15,252 nucleotides of DNA from assembly GCA_945957185.1 (NCBI GenBank), contig CAMFKA010000020.1, forward strand, positions 1 to 15,252, in the 5' to 3' direction. Shown piece by piece: positions 1 through 6,967 of this stretch. Under the pieces are notes generated by a model. It was given only the letters and a program-made list of their open reading frames with translations. It was not told the DNA's origin and made no database searches. Origin of the DNA: an uncultured Chlamydiaceae bacterium. GTDB lineage: Bacteria; Chlamydiota; Chlamydiia; Chlamydiales; Parachlamydiaceae. Each line of letters begins with the position of its first letter. The first letter of the stretch is position 1. The translations under genes were made by a program, and so were the position numbers.

Positions 1-32
1 TGCAAGGCCGGCATAAAAAATGGGTAATGATT

Positions 33-170
33 AGGCCCTTGCCCTTGCCCAAATTATATATTGTAGCATTCGATTATTGAAGTATGCACAAGATTTTGGG
101 TAGCCAGGTCGGGAGCGACCTGGTATTTTGAAAATTTGGGCAAGGGCAGGGGCAAGGGCAAGGGCAGGGG
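33..170. repeat. Inverted repeat built from GGGCAA/GGGCAG hexamers
   Basis: The stretch around 34-55 (GGCCCTTGCCCTTGCCCAAA) is matched in inverted orientation by 133-170, where AATTTGGGCAAGGGC is followed by further GGGCAA and GGGCAG units. The right arm holds about six units and the left about three, so the arms are unequal. They enclose about 75 nt that includes a perfect hairpin at 104-123. No open frame of interest crosses the region, which lies just downstream of nadK on the minus strand. It is probably a dispersed or slippage-generated palindromic element; whether it is transcribed cannot be told. Confidence 0.65.
104..123. other. Perfect 8-bp hairpin inside the repeat downstream of nadK
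   Basis: CCAGGTCG, a GGAG loop and CGACCTGG form a perfect stem. Read on the minus strand it lies about 60 nt after the nadK stop, where a terminator would be expected, but no T-run follows on that strand. I therefore call it a hairpin and not an intrinsic terminator. It may be the core of the enclosing repeat. Confidence 0.5.
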
Positions 171-180
171 TTTTGGTGGA

Positions 181-1023
181 TTACGCTTTTAGCCGACCCG
201 ACCAGCCCAATTTAGTGCGGAGGGTGGAAAAGAAATCGTGATGGTGCAGATTCACCAAATTGAATTTACGTGTCGATTGGCTAATATGTAGCACCTCTCC
301 CGTTAGCATCGGGTAGTGCACGATACCGTCGTATGTCACTTCTAACGGCTCGTAATCGCTGATGTACTGAATTTGGATCTCTTTCTTTGGAGTCAGCACA
401 ATCGGGCGGTTAGAGATGGTGTGTGGGCTTATCGGAGTCAACACGACCGCATCCAATTCGGGGGATAAAATGGGTCCTCCCGCAGCTAAAGAATATGCCG
501 TCGAGCCACTCGGCGTAGCGACGATGATTCCATCAGCAGAAAAAGTATTCAAATAATTGCCGTCGACATGAATGGCTAGGTCGACGAGACACGGGTTGCC
601 GGCGCGATGGACGACCACTTCATTGACAGCGAAATTGCTCGGTTGTTTCGACGTTTCCCCTTGCATCATCAATCGTTCTTGGATGGTGTATTTTCCATTT
701 AAAAGGTCTTGTAAGCTGGGGTAGATGTCTTTGACGGGGATGTCGGCCATAAATCCTAAGCTTCCCAAGTTGATGGCAAGGATAGGGGCTCGTATCTCCG
801 GAAAATTGTGCAGCAACCTCAAAATGGTCCCATCGCCCCCCAAAGATATCGTAAAGTCAATGGATTTGGGATCGACCAGTGAGAGGGGAGATGTCCCAAT
901 CAAATGGGCGTCTTCATCTTCGGTGACAACTTTTACACCTTGAGCAGCCAAAAACTCGCAAATGCCTATTGCAATAGTTTTTGTTTGCGTTTTAGCCATG
1001 TTAGGAAAAAGCGCTATAATCAT
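181..1023 (-). CDS. nadK: NAD kinase
   Basis: ATP(or polyphosphate)-dependent NAD kinase, which phosphorylates NAD to NADP in the cytosol. The protein has 280 aa, close to the usual 270-300. The family signature GGDG is at residues 62-65 (context SLGGDGTILR) and includes the conserved catalytic-type Asp. The NE motif is at 134-135, and the Gly/Ser-rich nucleotide loop TPSGSTAYSLAAGGP is at about 170-184. Its ATG overlaps the dxs stop codon by four bases (ATGA), so translation is probably coupled to dxs. It is the last gene of the xseA-xseB-dxs-nadK operon. No clear intrinsic terminator follows; a repeat occupies the downstream 180 nt. The identification is firm from the motifs alone. Confidence 0.95.
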   Translation of the reverse strand: MIIALFPNMAKTQTKTIAIGICEFLAAQGVKVVTEDEDAHLIGTSPLSLVDPKSIDFTISLGGDGTILRLLHNFPEIRAPILAINLGSLGFMADIPVKDIYPSLQDLLNGKYTIQERLMMQGETSKQPSNFAVNEVVVHRAGNPCLVDLAIHVDGNYLNTFSADGIIVATPSGSTAYSLAAGGPILSPELDAVVLTPISPHTISNRPIVLTPKKEIQIQYISDYEPLEVTYDGIVHYPMLTGEVLHISQSTRKFNLVNLHHHDFFSTLRTKLGWSGRLKA

Positions 1024-2921
1024 GGAATGACTGCCGCCTCGCGGTTAAGTTGAAAGGATTGCACAATTTGTTTTGTGATAGCTTCCGGTGTTAAGCCTAC
1101 TTCTGTGATTAGGTCTTGGTAACCGCCTTGCTCGATGTACCTTTCGGGGACACCAAAATTGAGGGTGTCCACTTCGCGGTAGCGGTTAGTCATTAAAAAA
1201 TTGTTGATGATAGATCCTAAGCCACAAACGACAGAGTGCTCTTCGATGGTAATGATTTTCGAGTGTGTATGAAGCAGTCTATGCAGCAATTCTTCGTCTA
1301 AAGGTTTTACAAAAACAGGGTCTAAAACCGTCGCTTTGATTCCATATTCCTGCAATTGCTCCCTCACCTTTAGACCCGTTTGGTACATGTGTCCCAAAGT
1401 GATGATCAAAAATTCTTTTCCCGTGGCCAGAACGTCACCCTTGCCAAGGTTGCGTTTCACTAGAGGCTTTTCCACATCGTCAGTTGCCATATTCGGATAA
1501 CGAATCGCTGTGGGGCGGTTATAAGAGAATGCCGACTCCATCAATTCCTTCAAAGTGTGCCCATCGCGTGGCTGACAAATGACCATGTTTGGCATCGCGT
1601 TTAGGAACGAGATGTCGTAGATCCCATGGTGAGTCGATCCGTCTGCAGGAGAGAATCCACCTCTATCAATAGCAAAGACAACAGGGATCTCCTGTAGGCA
1701 TACATCGTGGAACAAGTTGTCAAAAGCGCGTTGCAAGAAGGTGGCGTAGATGGAGACGAAAACTTTGATCCCTTTTCCTAACCCAAGTCCTCCTCCAAAA
1801 GTCACTGAGTGAGACTCTGCAATTCCAACATCGAGGCAGCGGTTGGGATGTTTTTTCATCAATTCATCCAAACACGAACCTGCCGACATTGCCGGGGTAA
1901 TAGTGACGAGAGTAGGATCGCTGTCGGCCATTTTTAGGACGTGGGAACCAAAGACTTTTGGGAATGTAGGTTTTTGATTGGGAACGGGATGAAACTTGCC
2001 TGTGTCGATGCTGAAGGGGCGTGCGCCGTGGTACGAGACGGGGTTGTTGATCGCCTCATTCATTCCTTGCCCTTTTTTGGTTAGGATGTGAACAAGAACG
2101 GGACGGTCGAGGTCTTTGATCTCTTCGAAGAGATCGATTAAGACTTGTAGGTTGTGGCCATCGTAGGGACCCATATATGTTAGTCCGTACTGCTCGAAGA
2201 AGGCTGCAGGGCTGACCAGATTTTTCAGCGATTCAGTCAGTTTATGCCCATGTTTTGACAGTCTGTCGCCGTAGCTAGGAATCTTTTTGACTAGGTCATC
2301 GACATCGTGATAGAGCTTATCGACAGTGGGGTTGCTGATGAGTCTACTGAGAATTTGAGTAATGGCACCCACGTTTTTCGAGATGGACATTTCGTTGTCG
2401 TTGAGGATTAAAATCATTTTTTTAGTGTCTTTGGAGCAATTGTTCAGTGCTTCTAAAGACATTCCGCAGGTGAGCGTGGCATCACCGATGATAGGGATGA
2501 CAGTGTGGTCTTGACCGAGAAGATCGCGTTGCTTTGCCAAGCCGAGGGCTAAAGAAAGTGCCGTACCCGCATGTCCTGCGTAAAAGTGGTCGTGGGGGGA
2601 TTCTTTAGGATTGGAAAAGCCGCACAGCCCTTGGTATTTGCGGATGGTATCGAAGCGGTCGTTTCTGCCGGTTACAATTTTATGAGTGTACACTTGGTGG
2701 CTGACGTCCCAGACGAATTTGTCGTTAGGGGAGTCGAATACTTTATGGAGTGCGAGAGTGAGTTCGATGGTTCCGAGGTTTGAAGCTAAGTGGCCGCCGT
2801 TAACAGACATCACCTCGATAATGCGCTCTCTGATCTCTTCGGCAAGCTTTTGCAGGTCCTCTTTCGGAAGAGCTTTAAGGTCTTGCGGACAGGTGATGGT
2901 GTCTAAGATTTTGTTGTTCAT
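1020..2921 (-). CDS. dxs: 1-deoxy-D-xylulose-5-phosphate synthase
   Basis: Thiamine-diphosphate enzyme joining pyruvate and glyceraldehyde 3-phosphate into DXP, the entry step of the MEP isoprenoid pathway. The 633 aa match the family length (about 620). Visible landmarks are HLASNLGTIEL (44-54, with the conserved His), AGHAGTALS (115-123), the ThDP/Mg region starting at 146, NDNEMSIS (174-181), YDGHN (253-257), ITPAMSAGS (341-349), GIAESHSVTF (366-375, catalytic-type Glu 369) and DRGGFSPADGSTHHG (419-433). One oddity: the usual GDG of the ThDP motif reads GDA (146-148). The other motifs are intact, so it is probably active. It shares 4-nt ATGA overlaps with xseB upstream and nadK downstream. 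The substrate glyceraldehyde 3-phosphate is also the product of TpiA, encoded divergently nearby. Confidence 0.95.
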   Translation of the reverse strand: MNNKILDTITCPQDLKALPKEDLQKLAEEIRERIIEVMSVNGGHLASNLGTIELTLALHKVFDSPNDKFVWDVSHQVYTHKIVTGRNDRFDTIRKYQGLCGFSNPKESPHDHFYAGHAGTALSLALGLAKQRDLLGQDHTVIPIIGDATLTCGMSLEALNNCSKDTKKMILILNDNEMSISKNVGAITQILSRLISNPTVDKLYHDVDDLVKKIPSYGDRLSKHGHKLTESLKNLVSPAAFFEQYGLTYMGPYDGHNLQVLIDLFEEIKDLDRPVLVHILTKKGQGMNEAINNPVSYHGARPFSIDTGKFHPVPNQKPTFPKVFGSHVLKMADSDPTLVTITPAMSAGSCLDELMKKHPNRCLDVGIAESHSVTFGGGLGLGKGIKVFVSIYATFLQRAFDNLFHDVCLQEIPVVFAIDRGGFSPADGSTHHGIYDISFLNAMPNMVICQPRDGHTLKELMESAFSYNRPTAIRYPNMATDDVEKPLVKRNLGKGDVLATGKEFLIITLGHMYQTGLKVREQLQEYGIKATVLDPVFVKPLDEELLHRLLHTHSKIITIEEHSVVCGLGSIINNFLMTNRYREVDTLNFGVPERYIEQGGYQDLITEVGLTPEAITKQIVQSFQLNREAAVIP

Positions 2922-3196
2922 TTAGTGGAAGATCCGTTGGTAAAGTTTTCGGTCTGAGGCTTTTGCGATTGTCCTAGTGTCAAGTCTCCGTTTCTGTTTT
3001 TTATCAAAATTTCCACTTTTTTTTCAGCATCATTTAACTTCTTACCACAAATCTTGATGAGAGCGTCCGCTTCTTCGTAAAGTTTTAATGACTCATCTAA
3101 ACTTATCGTGTTTGAATTCATTTTTTCTAAAATTTGCTCCAGACGGGCGAATCCTTTTTCAAAAGAAATCTCTTCCTCTTTTTTCTCTTTCGTCAT
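2918..3196 (-). CDS. xseB: Exodeoxyribonuclease VII small subunit
   Basis: Small subunit of exonuclease VII, which with XseA degrades single-stranded DNA from both ends. The 92-aa protein carries the characteristic helical core at about 9-64: SFEKGFARLEQILEKM, then SLDESLKLYEEADALI and a Lys-rich helix, matching the family pattern of a heptad-rich helical hairpin. The last 25 or so residues are a polar tail beyond the usual 70-80 aa core. The start ATG overlaps the xseA stop by four bases and its stop overlaps the dxs start by four bases. Neighbouring xseA on the same strand supports the call. Confidence 0.9.
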   Translation of the reverse strand: MTKEKKEEEISFEKGFARLEQILEKMNSNTISLDESLKLYEEADALIKICGKKLNDAEKKVEILIKNRNGDLTLGQSQKPQTENFTNGSSTK

Positions 3197-4464
3197 TTTA
3201 TAACCTCTGTCGTTTGCGTGATGAATGTTCCGTCGGAAACAAGGACTTTAAGTTTTTCTCCAACAACAACTTGATCTACGGATTTTACTACCTTTCCCCC
3301 TTTTTCTTCAAAGAGAATGGAGTACCCTTGCGCCAAGAGATTTTTCGGATTCACAGCTTTTAATGTCCGCTCTAATGCCGACAATTTGTCGCTGCGATTG
3401 TGAAAGATTTTATCCCACCGCAAATCCAACTGCGTAGTCAATTGCTTTAAATGCTCTCGATGGAAGGCGATACGCGCCGTAGGTTTTAATGCTTCGAGTC
3501 GCTGATGGTAGTCGTCCAATCGCTGCATCCAGGGCCCTAAAAGAAAATACGGATTCGACAATTGGGGCTGACGGAGCGTTTTTTGAAATAGTTGTTTGAG
3601 GTTAAAAAGTTTCGATTTCAATAGCTGCTCCATCCGCACTTCAATTTGCCCAAGTTTCTGCAGTTGATGCTCTTTTTCTCCAATAACGATCTCTGCAGCA
3701 GCCGATGGGGTCGGCGCGCGCACGTCTGCAACATATTCGGCAATACAATGGTCGGTTTCGTGTCCGACAGCGCAGATGATGGGGATTTTACTGTCGTAGA
3801 TGGCTTGCGCGACGATCTCTTCGTTAAAAGCCCACAAATCCTCCAAGCTGCCGCCTCCACGTCCGACTATCAAAACGTCGGCGAGTGCATAGTCGTTGAA
3901 TTGACGGATCGCTTGCGCAATTTCTGCGGCGGCGCCTTCACCTTGGACTCTGACAGGGTTGAGGATGACGTGAAAGCCGGATGCACGGCGAGTCAAAATA
4001 TTCAAAATGTCTTGGATGACGGCTCCGGTGGGGCTGGTGACGATACCGATGACTTTTGGGTATTGTGGAAGTGGTTTTTTTCTGGCTTGATCGAACCATC
4101 CCATCTTGTTGAGCTTCACCTTCAATTCATGGAGCTTTAGCAAAAGCTCCCCGACCCCTGCAAGACGCAGCTCCTTTACGGTAATTTGGTACCGTCCGCC
4201 GGCAGGGTAGACATTGATGGAGCCTTTGACAACGACCTTTTGACCGTCTTTTGGGATTTGGGCGAACTTTGTTGCATCCGCGCGATAAGCAATTGCTGCG
4301 ATTTGCGAGTGGGCGTCTTTGAGAGAGAAGTAGTAGTGACCGCTTGTATGTGCTTTAAAGTTGGTAACTTCGCCCTCCACACAGACGTGAGGGAAAACGG
4401 ATTCGAGTTCGTACTTTATCGATTGAGTAATCTCAGTGACGGAAAGGATTTCTTGTTCGGTCAT
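3193..4464 (-). CDS. xseA: Exodeoxyribonuclease VII large subunit
   Basis: Catalytic subunit of exonuclease VII, a cytosolic single-strand-specific DNase used in repair. I place the start at 4464 (MTEQEILSVTEITQ), giving 423 aa. The frame stays open to 4554, but that longer form would run into the divergent tpiA and its extra 30 residues do not look like the family. There is no good ribosome site before 4464, and an ATG at 4500 remains possible. In 4464 numbering an OB-fold nucleic-acid domain spans about 8-100 (CVEGEVTNFK, SGHYYFSLKD). The catalytic domain shows VIGIVTSPTGAVIQDIL (138-154), GRGGGSLEDLWAFNEE (201-216), GHETD (234-238) and APTPSAAAEIV (250-260). A coiled-coil-like helical region follows. 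First gene of the four-gene operon. Confidence 0.93.
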   Translation of the reverse strand: MTEQEILSVTEITQSIKYELESVFPHVCVEGEVTNFKAHTSGHYYFSLKDAHSQIAAIAYRADATKFAQIPKDGQKVVVKGSINVYPAGGRYQITVKELRLAGVGELLLKLHELKVKLNKMGWFDQARKKPLPQYPKVIGIVTSPTGAVIQDILNILTRRASGFHVILNPVRVQGEGAAAEIAQAIRQFNDYALADVLIVGRGGGSLEDLWAFNEEIVAQAIYDSKIPIICAVGHETDHCIAEYVADVRAPTPSAAAEIVIGEKEHQLQKLGQIEVRMEQLLKSKLFNLKQLFQKTLRQPQLSNPYFLLGPWMQRLDDYHQRLEALKPTARIAFHREHLKQLTTQLDLRWDKIFHNRSDKLSALERTLKAVNPKNLLAQGYSILFEEKGGKVVKSVDQVVVGEKLKVLVSDGTFITQTTEVIK

Positions 4465-4475
4465 AAAAAATTTTA

Positions 4476-4505
4476 TTGAATAATTGAAAGTGATAACCAT
4501 AGAAT
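4476..4505 (+). promoter_or_regulatory. Possible promoter of tpiA
   Basis: TTGAAT (4476-4481), an 18-nt spacer and TAGAAT (4500-4505) resemble a sigma70/sigma66-type promoter, with one mismatch in the -10 and two in the -35. The start codon lies 33 nt after the -10. It sits in the short divergent gap between xseA and tpiA. No equally good minus-strand promoter for xseA was seen. Confidence 0.4.
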
Positions 4506-4538
4506 AAGCTTTCTCAACAATTAATCCCAAGAGGGAAC

Positions 4539-5300
4539 GTGAAAATTCCTCCAAAATGGATCATCGGCAACTGGAAAATGCATAAAACCATTCCGGAAGC
4601 TTTGGACTTCGTCCGCGATATTTTACCGGTAGTCACTCACTCTCTCGATGAGGTGGGTTTAGCCGTCCCGGCGACATGCCTTTACCCGCTGGCATGCGAG
4701 TGCGAGGGGTCATCGCTGGAATTAGGCGCACAAAATACTTATACTGTGTCCGAAGGGGCTTTTACCGGAGAAATCAGCGCCGAAATGGCGTTAGATGCGG
4801 GTGCCGCATTCACACTTGTGGGACATTCCGAGCGTAGACACGTTTTCCATGAGTCCTCCACCGCCATTAATCAAAAAGTTTTGCATGCCCTTAAAACGAA
4901 ATTACGAGTTGTCCTTTGTATTGGAGAGCTTCAAACGCAGAAAGAGCAAGGGCAAACGCGACAAGTTTTAATGACGCAGTTAAAAGAGGGACTTTCCGGA
5001 GTCGATAAACATGCGTTGCAAAATGTTGCTATCGCCTACGAACCGGTTTGGGCCATCGGCAGCGGGGTTGCGGCTTCTCCCGAAGAAGCTCAAGCTTCTC
5101 ATCAATTTTGTAGAGAATTGTTGGCCGAGCTTTATTCTTCCGAACTTGCTGCGGAAGTAAAAATCCTTTATGGAGGGTCGGTCCAGCCTGAAAATGTAAA
5201 AGCATTTTTTGAGATGCCGGACATAAATGGTGTTTTGGTGGGAAAAGCCTCGCTCTCAACTCCGGCTTTTGCTAAAATTATTAACTTTAGAGCGTCGTGA
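4539..5300 (+). CDS. tpiA: Triosephosphate isomerase
   Basis: Interconverts dihydroxyacetone phosphate and glyceraldehyde 3-phosphate in glycolysis/gluconeogenesis. The 253 aa have the usual TIM-barrel length. Active-site residues are visible: Asn11 and Lys13 in GNWKMHKT, His96 in VGHSERRH, and Glu168 in AYEPVWAIGSG. The phosphate-binding segments are YGGSVQPEN (211-219) and GVLVGKASL (231-239). The start is GTG at 4539, preceded by AAGAGGG with rather short spacing; the next ATG would remove the conserved N-terminal strand. Divergent from the xseA operon and followed after 49 nt by secG on the same strand. Confidence 0.96.
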   Translation: MKIPPKWIIGNWKMHKTIPEALDFVRDILPVVTHSLDEVGLAVPATCLYPLACECEGSSLELGAQNTYTVSEGAFTGEISAEMALDAGAAFTLVGHSERRHVFHESSTAINQKVLHALKTKLRVVLCIGELQTQKEQGQTRQVLMTQLKEGLSGVDKHALQNVAIAYEPVWAIGSGVAASPEEAQASHQFCRELLAELYSSELAAEVKILYGGSVQPENVKAFFEMPDINGVLVGKASLSTPAFAKIINFRAS

Positions 5301-5349
5301 TCGACGACTTAAAATTGAAAACCTTTTTTATGACCACAAGGATCCTTCA

Positions 5350-5646
5350 ATGGCAACTTTTATCTACTTTTTTACCATCATCCTGTTCCTTATCCTCTGC
5401 GTTCTGCTGTGCGGTGTGATCCTAATGCAGGAAAGCAAAAGCGCAGGTTTGGGCGCTTCTTTCGGCGGTGATGTCAACGACTCTGTTTTTGGAACTTCTA
5501 CTGCTGATGTTCTCAAAAAGATTACAAGCTGGTTAGCATTTTTCTTCTTTGCAACTTGCTTGATTCTTTCTCTTTGGACTAGCTCGATCGCCCGCGGCAG
5601 AACCGCGAGCGTAGGCGCTAACTCCGAAATCGTTATACCGGATTAG
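5350..5646 (+). CDS. secG: Protein-export membrane protein SecG
   Basis: Small non-essential-type subunit of the SecYEG translocon in the inner membrane. I take the ATG at 5350, which has AAGGA at 5338-5342 with 7-nt spacing; a longer open frame from 5227 overlaps tpiA and is rejected. The 98-aa product has two membrane helices, at about 3-26 and 60-80. Between them lie the family hallmarks LMQESKSAGLGASFGG (25-40) and FGTSTADVLKKIT (47-59). The tail is short and polar. It probably shares a transcript with tpiA. Its last 14 nt overlap the end of the convergent gene on the other strand. Confidence 0.92.
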   Translation: MATFIYFFTIILFLILCVLLCGVILMQESKSAGLGASFGGDVNDSVFGTSTADVLKKITSWLAFFFFATCLILSLWTSSIARGRTASVGANSEIVIPD

Positions 5647-6403
5647 AACTTCCCGGTATTACAACAACCTGAGGGTCTTCGCCATCGGAGCCCTCAGTGT
5701 CATTTTCATCTCTTTCCACACTTGCTGATGCGTCAGCGTCTGTTGATGTCGCTTTAAATCCTATGGGTTGAGCGTTGTTAATCAAATCCATATGCCAATA
5801 AGTAGGATCAGGAAAGACTTTTTTGATCGAAGAGGGGAGGTAAGGGTACACAGCTTTGTATTTTTGTAACGCATCATTCGCTTCTTCGCCTGTTTTTTGC
5901 AACATTGTCATGATGTTCTGGAACACTTCTTTTATTGCATCTACCTGTGTCGTGGGGCGAGGTGGGTTGTTTTTTAATTCTGTCGCCTCTGTGTCGGAAT
6001 GTGATTTACAATAGTCATTGATTATTTGAGCAATCCCTGTTCCAACAGCTGTCAACGTGGCTGTAAACCCTGTTGTAGCCCCGTCACCATTGACGGACTG
6101 AGAATACTCATAAAGGACGACGCCTGCACACCCTAAGAACACTACAACAGTTCCAATTTTGAGCGCTGTTGATAAAAATTTTCCGGCGTAGCCCTGGTAC
6201 ATGCCGTTAGAAGAGGCTGCAGAAGCTTCATGGATATTGTTGTTCAATTCTTCAAGCTTTGATAGTAGATCGGAAATTTTTGAGAAGTTGACGCCATTTA
6301 AATTCCCCTGAACTAAAGCCGTCCCTAATGCCCCTAGCTTTTTGGTGAGAGTAGCTTCTACTTGATTGGAACTCTTGATAAGACCGACAGTTGCTGGCTT
6401 CAT
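5633..6403 (-). CDS. Putative inclusion-membrane-like protein with paired hydrophobic segments
   Basis: I do not recognise a named family. The start is set at the ATG at 6403 (MKPATVGLIKSS, 256 aa) because GGGGAGGA lies 5-6 nt upstream; a GTG at 6445 would add 14 residues but has no ribosome site. Residues of about 40-62 form a polar helix (KISDLLSKLEELNNNIHEAS). There are two hydrophobic stretches, about 81-100 (KIGTVVVFLGCAGVVLY) and 111-129 (GFTATLTAVGTGIAQII), separated by only about ten residues, then a soluble helical region and an acidic Asp/Ser/Glu-rich tail. A closely spaced hydrophobic pair with cytosolic flanks and no signal peptide resembles chlamydial Inc proteins exported by type III secretion. 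That role is inference. Convergent with secG, overlapping by 14 nt. Confidence 0.75.
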   Translation of the reverse strand: MKPATVGLIKSSNQVEATLTKKLGALGTALVQGNLNGVNFSKISDLLSKLEELNNNIHEASAASSNGMYQGYAGKFLSTALKIGTVVVFLGCAGVVLYEYSQSVNGDGATTGFTATLTAVGTGIAQIINDYCKSHSDTEATELKNNPPRPTTQVDAIKEVFQNIMTMLQKTGEEANDALQKYKAVYPYLPSSIKKVFPDPTYWHMDLINNAQPIGFKATSTDADASASVERDENDTEGSDGEDPQVVVIPGSSNPV

Positions 6404-6517
6404 TGTGTCCTCCCCGGGTTGAACGTTTTGCTGTTTTTCTAGCACATGGTTAATTAAACGGTCAATTAGTAGCGGATTAATTACCCTACGGAGGCGTCAT
6501 AGGCGTCAACCTAAGGA

Positions 6518-6748
6518 TTTATGTCGGCCCTCCAGGCCTCGAATTTATTTTTTTTCTTTACCCAGGTTTCCACTCGCTAACGCTCGCTCCAACCTGGGCT
6601 ATGATATTTCAGCCCTTTGGGCTTCAGCTGCAGATATGCGTTAAGTCCCAAAGGGACGGAATATCATAGCCCAGGTTGTAGTGAGCACATCGAACGGAAA
6701 CCTGGGTAAAGAAAAAAATAAATTCGAGGCCTGAAAGGCTGACATAAA
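6518..6748. repeat. Large imperfect palindrome with about 106-nt arms and nested hairpins
   Basis: The left arm 6518-6624 and right arm 6643-6748 are near reverse complements around an 18-nt centre. Both arms carry TTTATGTC, an AGGCCTCGAATTTATTTTTT block, CTTTACCCAGGTTTCC, CAACCTGGGCTATGATATT and CCCTTTGGG. Each arm also folds on itself through CCCAGGTT...AACCTGGG (6561-6598 and 6670-6706). The palindrome is too long and complex for a simple terminator and carries no transposase frame. It resembles a non-autonomous, MITE-like or REP-like repeat. It separates the Inc-like gene from the leader of the permease. Whether copies exist elsewhere cannot be seen here. Confidence 0.75.
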
Positions 6749-6796
6749 AATGGATAGTGTGAAAGACGTCTCGCCCTGGTCTGATCTAGGGCACTC

Positions 6797-6825
6797 TTGA
6801 CAATGGCTACATTTTCGTGTATCAT
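6797..6825 (+). promoter_or_regulatory. Strong sigma70-type promoter of the permease leader
   Basis: A perfect TTGACA at 6797-6802 is separated by exactly 17 nt from TATCAT at 6820-6825, one mismatch from consensus. Transcription should start near 6832, about 21 nt before the leader-peptide ATG. Just upstream, GCCCT (6773-6777) and AGGGC (6788-6792) form a small inverted repeat ending five bases before the -35; it could be an operator, but no known box is recognisable. Confidence 0.75.
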
Positions 6826-6852
6826 TCGATTAACTAAAACAAGTCGTTACAG

Positions 6853-6921
6853 ATGAAAACATTCGCCTTCAATAATTTCTTCTTCTTTTTTACTCTACCC
6901 GAGAGGCGGGAGGTTTTGTAA
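6853..6921 (+). CDS. Phenylalanine-rich leader peptide of an attenuator
   Basis: A 22-codon frame reads MKTFAFNNFFFFFTLP and then six more residues before TAA at 6919-6921. Seven of 22 residues are Phe, at positions 4, 6 and 9-13, including five consecutive Phe codons at 6877-6891; there is no Tyr or Trp. This closely resembles the leader peptides of enteric phe operons (the E. coli pheA leader is also MK followed by Phe runs). It lies just after a strong promoter and is followed by alternative RNA hairpins and a terminator before an aromatic amino acid permease. The ribosome-binding site is weak: no clear AGG precedes the ATG. Its role would be to sense charged tRNA-Phe by ribosome stalling, not to make a functional peptide. 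Confidence 0.8.
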   Translation: MKTFAFNNFFFFFTLPERREVL

Positions 6922-6967
6922 CGCTTGAAAAAAGCAAAGTGTACAAACCCCGCCAAAAGCGGGGTTT
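6898..6967 (+). promoter_or_regulatory. Attenuator: mutually exclusive antiterminator and terminator
   Basis: Region 1 CCCG (6898-6901) can pair with CGGG (6907-6910). Region 2 (6906-6920) pairs with region 3 (6942-6953): GCGGG 6906-6910 with CCCGC 6949-6953, GTTT 6913-6916 with AAAC 6945-6948, and GTA 6918-6920 with TAC 6942-6944, leaving small bulges. Region 3 alternatively pairs with region 4 (GCGGGGTTT, 6959-6967) to give the terminator. A ribosome stalled on the Phe run would cover to about 6903-6905 and free region 2, so the antiterminator forms. A ribosome reaching the stop at 6919 covers region 2, so the terminator forms. A small GCTT/AAGC hairpin (6923-6935) fits inside the antiterminator loop. 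Confidence 0.78.

Noticed and set aside
33..170. CRISPR-like array from the GGGCAA units
   Set aside because: Units are six bases, contiguous, and without unique spacers.
3646..4140. A 164-codon plus-strand frame inside xseA
   Set aside because: It lies wholly antisense to conserved catalytic motifs of xseA and shows no recognisable domain or start signal.
4465..4554. Longer xseA start at 4554
   Set aside because: It would overlap the divergent tpiA coding region and promoter, and the additional residues do not resemble the exonuclease VII N-terminus.
5227..5349. Longer secG frame starting inside tpiA
   Set aside because: SecG begins with its first membrane helix; the ATG at 5350 has a good ribosome site and the extension is the out-of-frame tpiA end.
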